From positions 129,864-155,568 of the forward strand of contig BFEA01000072.1 of NCBI GenBank assembly GCA_003427395.1: 25,705 bases of DNA, given 5' to 3'. The DNA comes from Chara braunii (Eukaryota; Streptophyta; Charophyceae; Charales; Characeae). Below are positions 1 through 10,190 of the stretch, piece by piece. The notes under the pieces were generated by a model that was given only the letters and a program-made list of their open reading frames with translations, was not told where the DNA came from and did no database searches. Position numbers and translations under genes: made by a program. Numbering within the stretch: position 1 is the first letter of the stretch; the number at the start of each line of letters is the position of its first letter.

Positions 1-40
1 TGAGTTGCAAGTTTTTTTTTTTTTTTAACATCGAAGTTTG

Positions 41-76
41 CACTAGCTGCAGTGATACGAACACCTGCAGCTAGTG
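41..76 (-). other. Perfect 12-bp stem-loop at the LINE 3' end
   Basis: CACTAGCTGCAG at 41-52 and CTGCAGCTAGTG at 65-76 are exact reverse complements with a 12-nt loop. In LINE orientation the hairpin ends 14 nt before the poly(A) tract (12-26). In several LINE and SINE families a 3' stem-loop is recognised by the reverse transcriptase; that role here is inferred from position only. Confidence 0.75.
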
Positions 77-97
77 ATACCTTCAGATGGCTCCGGT

Positions 98-512
98 CTA
101 TTGGTGGGGAGCTTCATGTGCTGGAAACAAGGCCCTGCTTCCCTTTCGTGAGAAAGATGATACAAAGAAACCATTCAAGGGTGAGGGATACCTCTTCACC
201 CTTTGCAGGGCGCCATATGTAACTTGAAAATCTGGCCTCAACCCACTCCTTCCTAGCTGCAACGCCTTCCTCTCCTGCAAATCTGCAGGACTAATTATAG
301 CAAAGTCTGAGAAGGTAACTTTGAAAGTTCTGTTTCTTTCTGAAGCTTTTTGAAGTAGACATGATTTCAATCATCCAAGCAAAACTTGTTTTTAACTATA
401 CTCTAGTAAATCTTGGTATTGAGCCATCCTCCAATTCACGGTGGTCTTGGGCCCAGGAGCCACGATGCCAAAACTATGCCTCCTCGTCTGCTTCTAGTCA
501 CTAAGGTGGAAT
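98..512 (-). other. LINE 3' untranslated region with a 90-codon open stretch
   Basis: This lies between the end of the RT-derived ORF and the terminal hairpin of the LINE. It holds a minus-strand open frame at 98-370 whose product I do not recognise; it has no visible motif and is probably fortuitous within the 3' untranslated region. The opposite strand also shows nothing recognisable. Confidence 0.5.
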
Positions 513-2546
513 TCAGACCCCAAGTGGAGAAAAAGTGTCTGTATCTGCTCCTTTCGAAGCTTTTTTTGCCTGCTTCCCCCAGTCCGCCCAAATCATAGCC
601 CTAACATTCCCCAGGACAGTGTGCAGAATAAACGCATCCGAGCAAAATTTGTTTTTGAATGATCGATCATTTCTCAGTTTCCAAATCTTATTCGTGATGG
701 CCGACCTAGTAACAACAATCGCCACATAACCCCATCCTTTCCTTTAGAAAATACCCTAAGGAAGTAAGTCATTTATAACAATTTTTTTGTCTCATATAAT
801 TTTCTTGGGACCAAATTGTTCCCAGTGTCCTGCCCACCACATCCAGATCCTTCTAGATTTTATGCAATCCCACCACAGGTGCTCAGCCGTCTCAGGTTTT
901 TTTTTTACACCTGCAACATCTATCCCCCACGTGCATCTTGTTCTGGTTTAACCATTTTGTTGTGGGGACTGCCCGGTGAGATTGCAGTCATGCCAGACTG
1001 ACAAACTTCACTAACGGGATAAGCTTCAAGGAGGGACATCCATTGCGGAGATCCCTTGTTGTCACTATTCTGGCGACAATGCCTGTTCCGGATGTACTAT
1101 GGCACTCGGTCGCCCATTTACTCTTAACTTGGAAGGGGACAGACCACGGTTTAACCTCTTCTATATATCCAATCTTAGCTTTTTATTATGTTAAATCGCA
1201 ACACTATCTGTCACCTGAATGGCTCCATCCCCAGTGTAAGGGGAGAGCGAGCAGTCTCGATACCGGTGTATTCCCTACCGGTAAGTAGAAGTTTCCCTTC
1301 CCTTTGGCCGACTGCTGTTTATCCACAACAATCTGTTGGAGGAAGGTAACAATTTCCTCTTCCAGCGGTAATATACTCAGTTTTTCACGCTCGCCATCTA
1401 CCACCATTCCTTTAACCGTTGAAACTGATAGGTTCTTCTTAACTTTAAGGATCCTCCCTACCATTTTGGGATCCTAAGAGCCCTCTCTGATCACTCAGTT
1501 GTCCTCCAATGATTGCAGTCGTAACTGCAACTTGAGGATCCAGTCTTCTGGCACACTGTCTATGATTGCTTTAACCCTTACCTCCACCTGACGCATGTGG
1601 CTCAATTTGCTCTTCAACTCCGTTGGGCTTCTCTATTGCTTGAGATCTGTGTTCCACAGGTTCTTGATTGTTGAGATTCCCCTCTATATCCATCTATGTC
1701 CGAAGGCGCCCTCTGACTCCTCTGTAGACCAAGGGTCACCATACTCGTCCCTCAACCAGATATTATCGAAGAGATGTTGCTTCAAAATTTCATCAACAGT
1801 TAGTGGTTTCTTGCATTGTGATGACATTACCAAACACCATGCCTTCATGATTTTTGTCCACAACCCTAACCCTGCACTCTTCTTGACAAAGGACCTAGTT
1901 AGTAGAGCAACCCCTACGTCCTCCATCCTGGACAGTCCCCATTTTTTCCTAAATTTATCAAAGGCCAGATCTACCCATGGCTGCCCTGTCGATTCGAACA
2001 GGAGGTTAATAGGCCATCTGGCCAGAAGTTCATTTATCTACGCTTCTAGGTCTAGGATGCCCAACCCTCCATGATCCTTCATTCCTATTACTTTCTCCCA
2101 TGATACTTTAGCAATGTACCTGACAGACTCCTTGAACAGACCCTTCCATTGGTACCTGGTTGCAACCCTTCTGATATAGTCATATGACCTCTTTTCCAAC
2201 GACCTGATAACACCGAGGTACCACAAGTTGGAAAAAACGGAAGTATTCAAAATTAAGGCCCTTCCATGTATGGAGATTACCGACACGTTGGCCACTCTTT
2301 TAAGTTTGACCAAAACTTTTCCCTCCATGATGGTACTAGATAAATTCTTAACGTTTTTCATTCTCACCTGTACCCCAAAGAACCTCTCACTTTCATGTAC
2401 TGGTAGGCTTTTCAATCCCCAATTCACACAGAGATTGGTGTCCTTGTTCAGTACCATCACCGATTTAGACCATCTTACCAACGCTTCGGAGAACTGAGAA
2501 TAAAAATCAATGCAATGCTTTAATGCATCTAACGACTTCATAGGAT

Positions 2547-2550
<4 letters not shown>
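513..2550 (-). pseudogene. LINE ORF2 C-terminal part, reverse transcriptase plus zf-RVT-like tail (dead)
   Basis: One minus-strand frame can be followed from 2550 to about 907. It carries the RT C-terminal hallmarks: a segment ending in YSQFSEALVRWSKSV (just after the catalytic motif in the family), the tryptophan-rich NLWYLGV stretch, and GGLGILDLEA at about 2041-2070. It then gives TKWLNQNKMHVGDRCCRCK, ending near 904. A run of ten T (897-906) shifts the frame, and ETAEHLWWDC follows at 864-893. RCCRC plus EHLWWDC together form the C-x2-C...H...C knuckle of the zf-RVT type. The ORF then continues as TNKIWKLRNDRSFKN to a stop at 513. In-frame stops before the shift are at 2038-2040, 1684-1686, 1633-1635, 1495-1497, 1474-1476, 1186-1188, 1183-1185 and 988-990; three more lie between about 740 and 800. 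The copy is non-functional and old. Confidence 0.88.

Positions 2551-2619
<69 letters not shown>
2551..2619. repeat. (AG)n microsatellite
   Basis: About 34 AG dinucleotides with one A-run interruption near 2587-2589. It begins exactly where the LINE reading frame loses similarity, so it marks the 5' junction of that copy. Confidence 0.97.
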
Positions 2620-2621
<2 letters not shown>

Positions 2622-4136
2622 ATCATGCACACAGTACAGCCAATCGTGTGTCTTATGCACGCCGGCAAAGCACAGCCGACTCGCGGAGGACGACGCAACA
2701 CGGAACATGACGCAGACACGCACACACGGTTGCCGCCAACGGCAATGGCAGCACGCGGGTGTCATGCAAGGCGGCACGAGGACCAGCGAACGGGGAAATT
2801 GCGACGACGACAGCTGTGTGACCAAGCCAACGAAACCCTAGAGGACCATCACCTGTTTTCACAACCGAATTTGAAGACGTATAAAAAAAAAAAAAAAAAA
2901 AAAGGGACGGTAAATGTATTCTACGAACTCAAACACCACGCGGGACACAAAAAGTTTTGCCAATAATTCGCCAAAAACGTTCGTTTCCCGCCGACGGGGA
3001 CGGCCATGCATTGGACCAGGCCGACCGTTTGAAAGGTCGTAGCCTCAATCCGCCGACCGAACGCCTCCCGGAAAAGGGTCTGACATCCACCACCTTGGGA
3101 CTTTGGTCCTGCGCCCCCCCCACCCCGCCCCCGACACGGCGACCTGCCGAAAAACCCGACCCTAACTCACAGGATACGAATTTTTTGTTGGCGGGGGGAG
3201 TGGTGGTTTAAGTCTAAACGGTGGGCGGTGTCGGTGCGAATACCCTTGCCCTGTTTTTTGCAAGCGATAGAAATTAAGTGTGGATTAAAGTTTAAGTATA
3301 CCGCGCGAGGCGCGACTGCGTCAGTGGTCAAGGCTGACTAGATGGCTAACTAGAGTTGACCATTTTGAAACGCGAACCGAGGAGTCTGACGCGCATGAGA
3401 GCCGGCGGGTGATTAGCCCACGGGCCGGAGGAAACTTGAGTAACAGGGCTTTTTATGGGAGCGCCGATCGTCCCCCGCAGTCCGCGGTAGAAAGGGTTAG
3501 ATGTGAGTAGGCCCGCGGGATCCTCCTCCTCTTCGGTCTTCAAAACTCTTAGTTAAATATTGGTTACTACTGCCCAAAATCTGAGCCAAGACCTGTTGTA
3601 CCTGGTACCATACTATAGGCATGCACAGGGCCCGCGTCCCCGGCACCACGACGCTGTTGGTGTGGGGGTTCTCCTTTGGGGGACCGAAGGATAGTGGGTC
3701 ATCCCTGAGAATGGTCAGACAGACAGACCAGGGCGTTAGACTGCGGCGACCAGTTGCGTGGAATCCGCCACTAGTCATTGGAGTTCTGCCCGAGTGCCTG
3801 CTGTTATCCCGGGGTCTACACCGGAACCTGCCCCTAACGGGCTAAAGCCAGTAGACTCCATAGTAGGTCGCGTCCCCGTCATCGTTGTAGTAACGGGCAG
3901 GACACGACAGCCGAACGTGGACCATGCGCCTTGGCACCTTACGCTGTAAGGCAGGCTGATTTGGAGATGAGTTGATGCTCATTTCCTTGCTGACTTCGAC
4001 TTTTGGGAGCATCGTCCCACTACCTGTATCGGCCACACCCGTTTGCAGTGCCCGCATGGGAGTGTGGTTTAGCGCACCGCTAAGCACAGGCGAGGAGCAG
4101 GGTGGCTGGAGTCACGGCCAGGCAGCGAATGGGAAA
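2620..4136. other. GC- and CpG-rich stretch without a recognised gene
   Basis: Short open frames on both strands overlap one another and none shows a domain, a repeat-free conserved look or a clear start. Composition is clearly richer in C, G and CG dinucleotides than the right half of the window. A run of 21 A at 2883-2903 could be the tail of a retroposed sequence covering 2620-2882 on the plus strand, but no promoter boxes or target duplication were seen. Nothing else could be assigned. Confidence 0.5.
2883..2903 (+). repeat. Poly(A) tract, 21 nt
   Basis: An uninterrupted A-run in otherwise GC-rich DNA. It is compatible with the tail of a retroposed sequence on the plus strand; the origin is unproven. 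Confidence 0.9.
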
Positions 4137-4196
4137 GAGCGGATCCAAACGACATTCTACTGGAGAGAGTGGATCCAGACGACATTCTACTCTAGG
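4137..4196. repeat. 30-bp tandem duplication
   Basis: Two head-to-tail units, 4137-4166 and 4167-4196, share GAG(C/T)GGATCCA(A/G)ACGACATTCTACT and differ at a few positions and at the 3' end. No coding role is apparent. Confidence 0.85.
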
Positions 4197-5190
4197 TGCA
4201 GGCGGGGCAGAGGGGCGCAGCGCTGACCGGAAAAATGAGGGGGCAACTGCGGAGCCAAGGTGACCGCTGAGAGGAAGAGCGGAGCCCGAGAGGAGAGAAC
4301 GGGGCCGACGAGGTGGAGAAAATGGGCGAACGGACCTGGATAGGAAGGGGCGCACGGTGCACTCAGACGACGAGCAGGTAATGGCGGAGAGCAGGAAGGA
4401 CGCAGTCAAGGTGTAATAGTTCTCTCGATTCTTAGCATAATCGAGTGGGGTAAGAGCCAATTTTGGGGTTTTAGCCCCAGGAGAACACGCGGGTCATGTT
4501 AGTTTTTGTAGTAGGTTAGTCTAGCTAGAGGTTAGTAAGGAAGTGAGTGCGTCAAAGGATAGTGAAAGTGAGCTATGGCGGAAAGGAGAAAAACGATCGT
4601 TTTCGCCCGTTAGGAGATGAAAACGGGCAGGAGAAATTGCTAAGCTAAGGTTTTTGGGGCTGGCGACCCCGATTTCAAAGTTAGAATTAGTAGGAAAGAT
4701 AGTAAAATGAGAGTTAGTAGGAAGAGTGTCGAGCTGTCGCACTTTTTCCAGTCGGTCCACTTCGGGCGACCGGAAAGCCAACAGGCTGTCACGCAGGGTT
4801 TTTGTGTGTGATTGCAATAAATAAAATAAATTAAATAATACAAATCCCTTCCTGTTGTGTGCGTCCGGCTTCGAGCGAGACCCTTCAATTGCGGTCTTCG
4901 TCAGTCACCGGTCTTGGGAATCTTTTATTTTGATTCGGAACAGCAGAGAATTATGCAAATAATAACCATAAAATTAAGGGGGTGCTATACATGCATAAAA
5001 TTATGTCAATCTGATTTTGAGAACTGTGACAGAATCATCCGCGAAAACAATCATCAGGCAAGATTAATGCAAGAAGCAAGACCGACTAACTCGAGCAATG
5101 ACAGGTTCAAGTGAATGAGGGAAGAATGAGAACTCATAATAATCTTAGAAAGTACATATAAGCAAGCATAGTGAGCACCTCTCAATAGTC
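4197..5190. other. Intergenic, no gene seen
   Basis: 4197-4500 is purine-rich on the plus strand; 4800-5190 becomes AT-rich with CATATAA near 5154. The open frames present are short and show no recognisable domain. No RNA gene was identified. Confidence 0.45.
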
Positions 5191-5300
5191 CTCACTCGTC
5201 CCTCTGGTCAGTCTCTCTCAATCGCTCGTTTCGCTGTTCATTTCTGGTGCTGTGACCCACGCCCACGTACAGTTTGAGATTGAGGCCTCGTGACAAAGAG

Positions 5301-5882
5301 TCACCTGAAGCCAGCGAACTCTGAACATGACCATCCAAGGTACATGACACGAAAGTTGACCATAGAACAGAACTCCTCCCACAATGTGGGCAGTCTGTCA
5401 ACTAAAAAGACCCCTCGTCTGAAGTAGGGATACTCGGTGGGCTCAGTCAACGCCTCAATGTCAATCACTGCTGGAGAGATGTACCTCTTTGCCAAACCAA
5501 TCATATCCAGCCAACTCGTGCCATCTGTGAGAAAGGAAGGGACTGGAGGCTTGGGATAGTCAACATATAGCTTCGGCCCAAAGCTGCAGATCAACGTAGT
5601 GCCACTCTCATCGAGCTCCTTCTCTCTCCGCTCAAGGTATTTAGCGGCAGAGATCGAGACTGAATCGAAATGTTCATTAACCTCCTTGCCTTTCTTCAGG
5701 TAAGGCCTCAGATCGTGGATAGTGCCATCAACAAAACTGGTCTGGACAACGAAGATTGACAGATCTCCCTGTCTGAAACCAATGGCATTAACATACTGAT
5801 AACGGAATGCCTCTTTGCATGAAATCCGGTTGAGGCTGGCCAGCACTGACTCACTGACCAATATAGACTGAACTGTGCTCAT
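5301..5882 (-). CDS. Orphan ORF, 193 residues from the first ATG
   Basis: I do not recognise this protein. The open frame runs 211 codons from just after a TAA upstream of 5936, but the first ATG is at 5880-5882, giving 193 residues. The product is of mixed composition with no low-complexity stretches, a central charged segment (YLERREKELDESGTT) and several aromatic/proline motifs (GPKLYVDYPKPPVPSF, YPYFRRGVF, YLGWSCSEFAGF). No signal peptide or membrane segment is evident. A TAACCAG sequence near 5921-5927 could be a 3' splice site, so it may be an internal exon instead of a complete gene. It is the largest of three minus-strand ORFs in 5.3-7.7 kb and could belong to a transposon or a host gene; the sequence does not decide. 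Confidence 0.5.
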   Translation of the reverse strand: MSTVQSILVSESVLASLNRISCKEAFRYQYVNAIGFRQGDLSIFVVQTSFVDGTIHDLRPYLKKGKEVNEHFDSVSISAAKYLERREKELDESGTTLICSFGPKLYVDYPKPPVPSFLTDGTSWLDMIGLAKRYISPAVIDIEALTEPTEYPYFRRGVFLVDRLPTLWEEFCSMVNFRVMYLGWSCSEFAGFR

Positions 5883-5936
5883 GAGTACTCTTGCCAGTGC
5901 AAACCGACCAGATGGTCCTGGAGAGCTGGTTACCAA

Positions 5937-6090
5937 AACTGATTACAGAAGCTAATTGCTGGAAACTGATTGCCAAAAACTGATCGCTAATAAGTGATTG
6001 CTGATGATTGATTGTTGATTAAATGAGTTGTTCTTGTTCAGAAACTGATTGTCCGGATAAGTGAGTTGTTCTTGTTCAGAGACAAAACGC
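5937..6090. repeat. CTGATT/GATTG-rich cryptic simple sequence with a 19-bp direct repeat
   Basis: Variants of CTGATTGC(T/C)G and GATTGTTGATT recur every 10-15 nt across 5937-6055. TGAGTTGTTCTTGTTCAGA occurs exactly at 6024-6042 and at 6062-6080, a 38-bp period. This region fills most of the gap between the 193-residue ORF and the first 84-residue ORF. Confidence 0.75.
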
Positions 6091-6345
6091 TCACTGATGG
6101 CTGCCAACAGTCCTGCTTGCTTCCTCAACAGTACCCACGGAAGTCATGGTGGCACATAGTCTGCCGTTCTTATCATGCAAGTAGTATGTGTACTCGATTT
6201 TTGTATGATTTCTCACGAGGGTCAGTGCATGTTCCATCATCATAGTAGTCTGCAGATTGTATTCCTCAACTGCACTCTCCCTCCAGGTCTCAGCAGTGCT
6301 CTGATACAGCGAGCAGGAGACTCTAACTATGTTGTTGCTGCCCAT
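6091..6345 (-). CDS. Small orphan ORF, 84 residues, paralogue of the ORF at 7409-7663
   Basis: ATG at 6343-6345 with an in-frame TAG seven codons upstream; stop TGA at 6091-6093. I do not recognise the family. Its last 47 residues begin with EHA and contain IEYTYYLH and TVEEAS, ending in HQ-stop. They align without gaps to the last 47 residues of the ORF at 7409-7663, with 15 identities, and the two ORFs have the same length from ATG to stop. The upstream halves align more weakly (6 identities in 37). This is the main reason to treat it as a real coding sequence instead of a chance frame. No signal peptide or membrane helix is evident. Function unknown. Confidence 0.55.
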   Translation of the reverse strand: MGSNNIVRVSCSLYQSTAETWRESAVEEYNLQTTMMMEHALTLVRNHTKIEYTYYLHDKNGRLCATMTSVGTVEEASRTVGSHQ

Positions 6346-6419
6346 ATTCTCGCCGATCTCTCGCTACATCAGTTCACCCAACTCGAGTCGAGTAACTCTT
6401 GGATGATCTAGGTGTGAAA

Positions 6420-7362
6420 AGGCTATTAGGTAGATTGCTGTTTCGAATAGTTGTTTCATATTGTCATTTTTTGTTGTTGTTCTTAGTTGCTGCTCTCCGA
6501 CTGCCGTTCTCTGGATGTTGTTCGCTGTTATCGTTCGCTCGCCGCTTAGTTACCAATTGACTGCTACTACTGAGATTACCACTCCGAAGGGTTGTTTCTA
6601 GCTACTGGTTGGTCGCTATTCTGAAAACTAACTGGTTGCTGTTTTGAGAACTGACCACTTGGTAATGAAAGCCTATTGCCATTTGAGTTGACAGTTTACT
6701 GATTAAACGCAGGCTGAGTAGAGACTGATTCCACAGTTAAGTGTCATTCCGAGCACCGTTCTAAGTATTGTCCTGAATGCAGTCCCAAACACCACCCTGA
6801 GAACCGCTATGAAAACCGCCCCAAATGCAATCTGGAGTACAGTCCTATTCTGAGTGTGGCTCTGAGTACTGAGTCTAAGTACCGATTTGGGTACCTTTCC
6901 TTGATCTTTGGTCCGAATGCCTTAATGTTTACTGATTTGAATGCTGATCATTTGCTGGCTGATTGTTGATTGACTGCGGGTTCATTGCTGATTGATTGCT
7001 GATTGGATTGTTGCTCATCCGCAGTTTAGTTACCGGTTAATCGATGTTGCTGTAATCGTCTGTCCAGATGTGTTCATTCTAACCGTTAGCTGGTTACTAA
7101 ATACCAACTAAGTTGATGGCTGAGTAGCGATTAACATAATGATTAAGTAATGACTGAGTGACAGCTAGATACTGTTATGAACGCTGCCCAGGGCCCTGCC
7201 CTGAATACTGCTTTGAGTACCCAATGTTGCTCCGAGTACTTGTCCGAGTATTGTCTGAGTACTTGCCTAGGTGTTGTCAGAATTTTACTGATACTTTAGA
7301 CCACCGAATAGCCGATTCATGAGTACTGGGAGAATGAACAGTAAAAGGGCACTGAAGGGAGG
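6420..7362. repeat. Cryptically simple DNA rich in GAGTAC, ACTGATT and GATTGCTG words
   Basis: GAGTAC occurs at about 6835, 6864, 7215, 7233, 7257 and 7321, usually inside (C/T)TGAGTACTG-like contexts; GATTGCTGATTG-like words cluster at 6940-7010. There is no fixed period and no open frame of note on either strand. The stretch separates the two paralogous small ORFs. Confidence 0.6.
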
Positions 7363-7408
7363 TTGTTGCTCAGATGCTGGCAGCGCTTTTGGAAGTGTGA
7401 TTCAGACG

Positions 7409-7663
7409 CTACTGGTTTCGTGCGAGCTCTGCTCTGGCTTTTTCCTCTGTCTCCAATGAGGAACTCATACTGTGCAACTTGTTGTCATGCCCGTGAAAAT
7501 ATATTACGTACTCAATGTACACTTCGTCTGTCACCATTTGGACTGCGTGTTCACGCTGAACCACTCTGTGTAATTCCATGTCTCGGCATGCTTCGTCCTC
7601 CCGTCCTTCTCTTTTATCCTTGTTTAATCTGCTTTTTACTACTATGACCTCCCCTTCTTTCAT
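7409..7663 (-). CDS. Small orphan ORF, 84 residues, paralogue of the ORF at 6091-6345
   Basis: The first ATG is at 7661-7663; an in-frame TAA lies a few codons further upstream, and TAG ends the frame at 7409-7411. The first third is basic and acidic (SRLNKDKREGREDEACRD). The C-terminal 47 residues carry EHAVQMV, IEYVIYFHG and TEEKAR and end in NQ-stop. They match the other small ORF without gaps, and full length is identical (84). Third codon positions differ freely between the copies (for example EH is GAACAC here and GAACAT there, IEY is ATTGAGTAC and ATCGAGTAC). This is what past selection on the protein would leave. Family and role are unknown. Confidence 0.55.
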   Translation of the reverse strand: MKEGEVIVVKSRLNKDKREGREDEACRDMELHRVVQREHAVQMVTDEVYIEYVIYFHGHDNKLHSMSSSLETEEKARAELARNQ

Positions 7664-7675
7664 GGCTTCCCGCAC

Positions 7676-10190
7676 TTCAAAGATTTAACCAAGGACCGTT
7701 CAATATACAAATCATCCAATGATTATCACGCCCACAGCGAGGAACTACCTTTAGCTAGGTTCATCCAATTTAGTACAGTTTTCCGGCAACTGCAGAGGTA
7801 CCCCTCATGCTCTTCCCCTTGGCCTGGATCCCAGGGGCTAATAAATTTAGATTGTACCTATGATTGTACCTAGCCCTGATGAGTTCTTGCGTTGCAGGAA
7901 AATGGTAACTCCCTGGTTCAGGCCATTTTAGCCATCATGGGCCCTAGACAGACCTTCTAGCTTCTACTTCAAATAACAACTTACAAATGACTACTACAGA
8001 GGGCTCGTAGCAATTAGCCATGATTTGCGCCCATGATGATGACCTGCTGCTAATTTATGGCATATCTAGCCAAAGGGAAAGGGTCCTCACACAGCAACAC
8101 ACAACATTCCCATGATAGGAGACTTCGTCTAAGAGAGGTATGGTGTTGTTAGTAGCAATAAACCTCACCCGGTAACGAGCCGCGGCACATGGTGCTCTTT
8201 TAACAAGTGCGCGAAGAATATTATCCGTCTGCCACCTTTTGGAGTCCCTTCTACCTAGGCACTGAGTTTTTTTTTCTTTTAACGCTACCTATAAGTGGCC
8301 CATAGTATAAGTGATCTGCTGGACTTTACTCACGCACTGGAAGCTTCTGGCTTGTCTGTCCTTCCAATATGACCGCCTGCAGAACTGGAAATGGCTCAGG
8401 CGGATAATGCACAGAATACAGGTTGATGGCCACAGTGCAGTGGGGGGATAACCGCACACGGGTTTCATCAATCCCTCGATTTTTGTAACACACTAGTTCG
8501 AAACTTCCCGAGGCTAGCCTGAGGCATACTCTTCAAAAAAAAGGCAGCAAGGATTGTTGAGCGATCATTATCAGGCTGAGTTTGGAAGTGACTTATGACA
8601 GTTTGTCAACTTCATTATTGCCTTTCCAAATACCAGCATACACAACACTAACTAGACCTATAACTCTAAGCCTTGACTTCGTTCAGTCCCCATCAACGAG
8701 GTATTTGACCAAGAGATAAACAACTGTTCTCATTAATTTTCGTTTGCCCATCAAGGTAAGAAATCAAAGGAAGAAATTTAGGGAGTACAGTCGGATCATT
8801 CATTCCCACAATCCGCGGTTCTCACTCGTGTTTAGGTTCCAATCCATATACTACATTACCAACCTCTGCATCACCATGTGTTTTCCCGATAATCAATAGA
8901 TGTGCGCTTTAGTTGGCGCTCCATAGTTGGGGGTTAGCTTAGCAGCACTCGATGAGTACACCTACAACCCTCCATTCATATGTGAGAGCGATAGTTAAAG
9001 AGCCAAGAGATTGAGCCCGTTGACCCGCTGGTTCGACCAAACACGTTGACAAAACACTAAATCAGCCGACCTTCAAAAGGAGTCACACCTTGCCCTCCAT
9101 ACTAATTCAATGCATTCGAGTATAGGCCTGATAGCAAGGACTTACCTTACCCATGTTGATCTACCAGAACTGTCCTAGTGACAAACACTACTAAGTTCAG
9201 TCTCAATACTCCATTTCAAGATAGCAAGGGCTACTCGCTCACAGTCACCCGCCAACAGACTTGGGCCAGAGTTAGCATCAACACTTACATCAATTCTGAC
9301 GACACGGCTAAACAGGTGTCATCAGAAGAGACAAACTTATAACGTTTTTGTCAGAACTCAACGCTTGACTCGACTTTAACTGATTCCACATGGTGAATGA
9401 GATGGAAGGGAATCGCTCCATGCTAGGAGCTTAGCACAACAGACACCACTCTAGCCCACGTGAAGCACCCTGGGAACGGAAACCTGACTCTATTCCACAA
9501 AGTGCGTACTGATGATAACTGGTTAGCTCGTCCTCCCCCTTCTCGTCAAGAGCGAGTCAGATTAGCGCACGCAGGCCTAGCCGATTGAGTCTAAACCAGA
9601 CAGCATCATCACACGCGAAAACTCGCTCAGCCACAGGTCACGAAAAGTAGTTCCCCTGTTAGAAGTACCAAAGCCCCAGTAGGAGAGATGTGAATCACTC
9701 GACGATTTTACGAGACCCCATAAACCTCGCTCACTCAACAGGCAGTGTTCGTAGCTGGACGAGTTATTAGGAGCAGCGGAGTCACTGCAGACACGCAAGT
9801 GGAAAAAACTCTTGACGAAGAAGGCGTCAACTAAAAAAAAGTGCAGAATCTGTCCGCGACATCGGCGATAAACCACCAGTTACCTTTTCCTCACCAGCGT
9901 GCAGTTTATGAGCTCCCACCTTTCTTGGAGTGCCCGTTGGGAGCTTGCGTTGCCAATAATTGTCGACTATTTTGCTATCTCCCGCAACAATGGCAGTCTG
10001 ATCACACTTCCTCTCACACGCGAGTTTGGTACCCCGCTAGTTCAGGTTGACCACTCGTAGATCTAACCTCACCTCTAGCAAGCTCGCATTGCGGCGCCCA
10101 TCACAACTAATCCATTCTTGGACGTCACCATCTGGCCCAACCATTGCCACAGAGTTAGCTCTCGTAAGGGCGAGGCCAGGCAAAGTGTTC
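7676..10190. other. Long stretch without a recognised gene
   Basis: Read on both strands; the only open frames above about 60 codons are at 8289-8471 and 9577-9876 on the minus strand, with no recognisable motif. A 12-bp tandem repeat (GATTGTACCTA units) lies near 7850-7873. No RNA gene or clear transposon was identified. If the flanking exons belong to large genes this may be intronic. Confidence 0.4.

Larger units (their letters stand above)
12..2550 (-). mobile_element. 5'-truncated LINE (non-LTR retrotransposon) relic
   Basis: On the minus strand this stretch reads, in order, the part of a LINE reverse transcriptase just downstream of the usual FADD motif, the thumb/connection-like region, a zinc-knuckle tail, a 3' untranslated part, a hairpin and a run of 15 A (seen as T at 12-26). 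The order and the terminal A-run are typical of a copy made by target-primed reverse transcription, in which the 5' end is often lost. The catalytic motif is absent because the copy stops at the GA repeat that begins at 2551. No target-site duplication matching the flank at 1-11 was found beyond the GA repeat. Identity as a LINE is strong; the family is not assigned. Confidence 0.88.

Noticed and set aside
2510-2825. Frames encoding long RE or SL dipeptide runs
   Set aside because: Translations of the (AG)n microsatellite.
4080-4460. 126-codon minus-strand frame with repeated VECRLDPL peptide
   Set aside because: The repeat comes from the 30-bp tandem duplication; the rest is arginine/serine/proline-biased low complexity.
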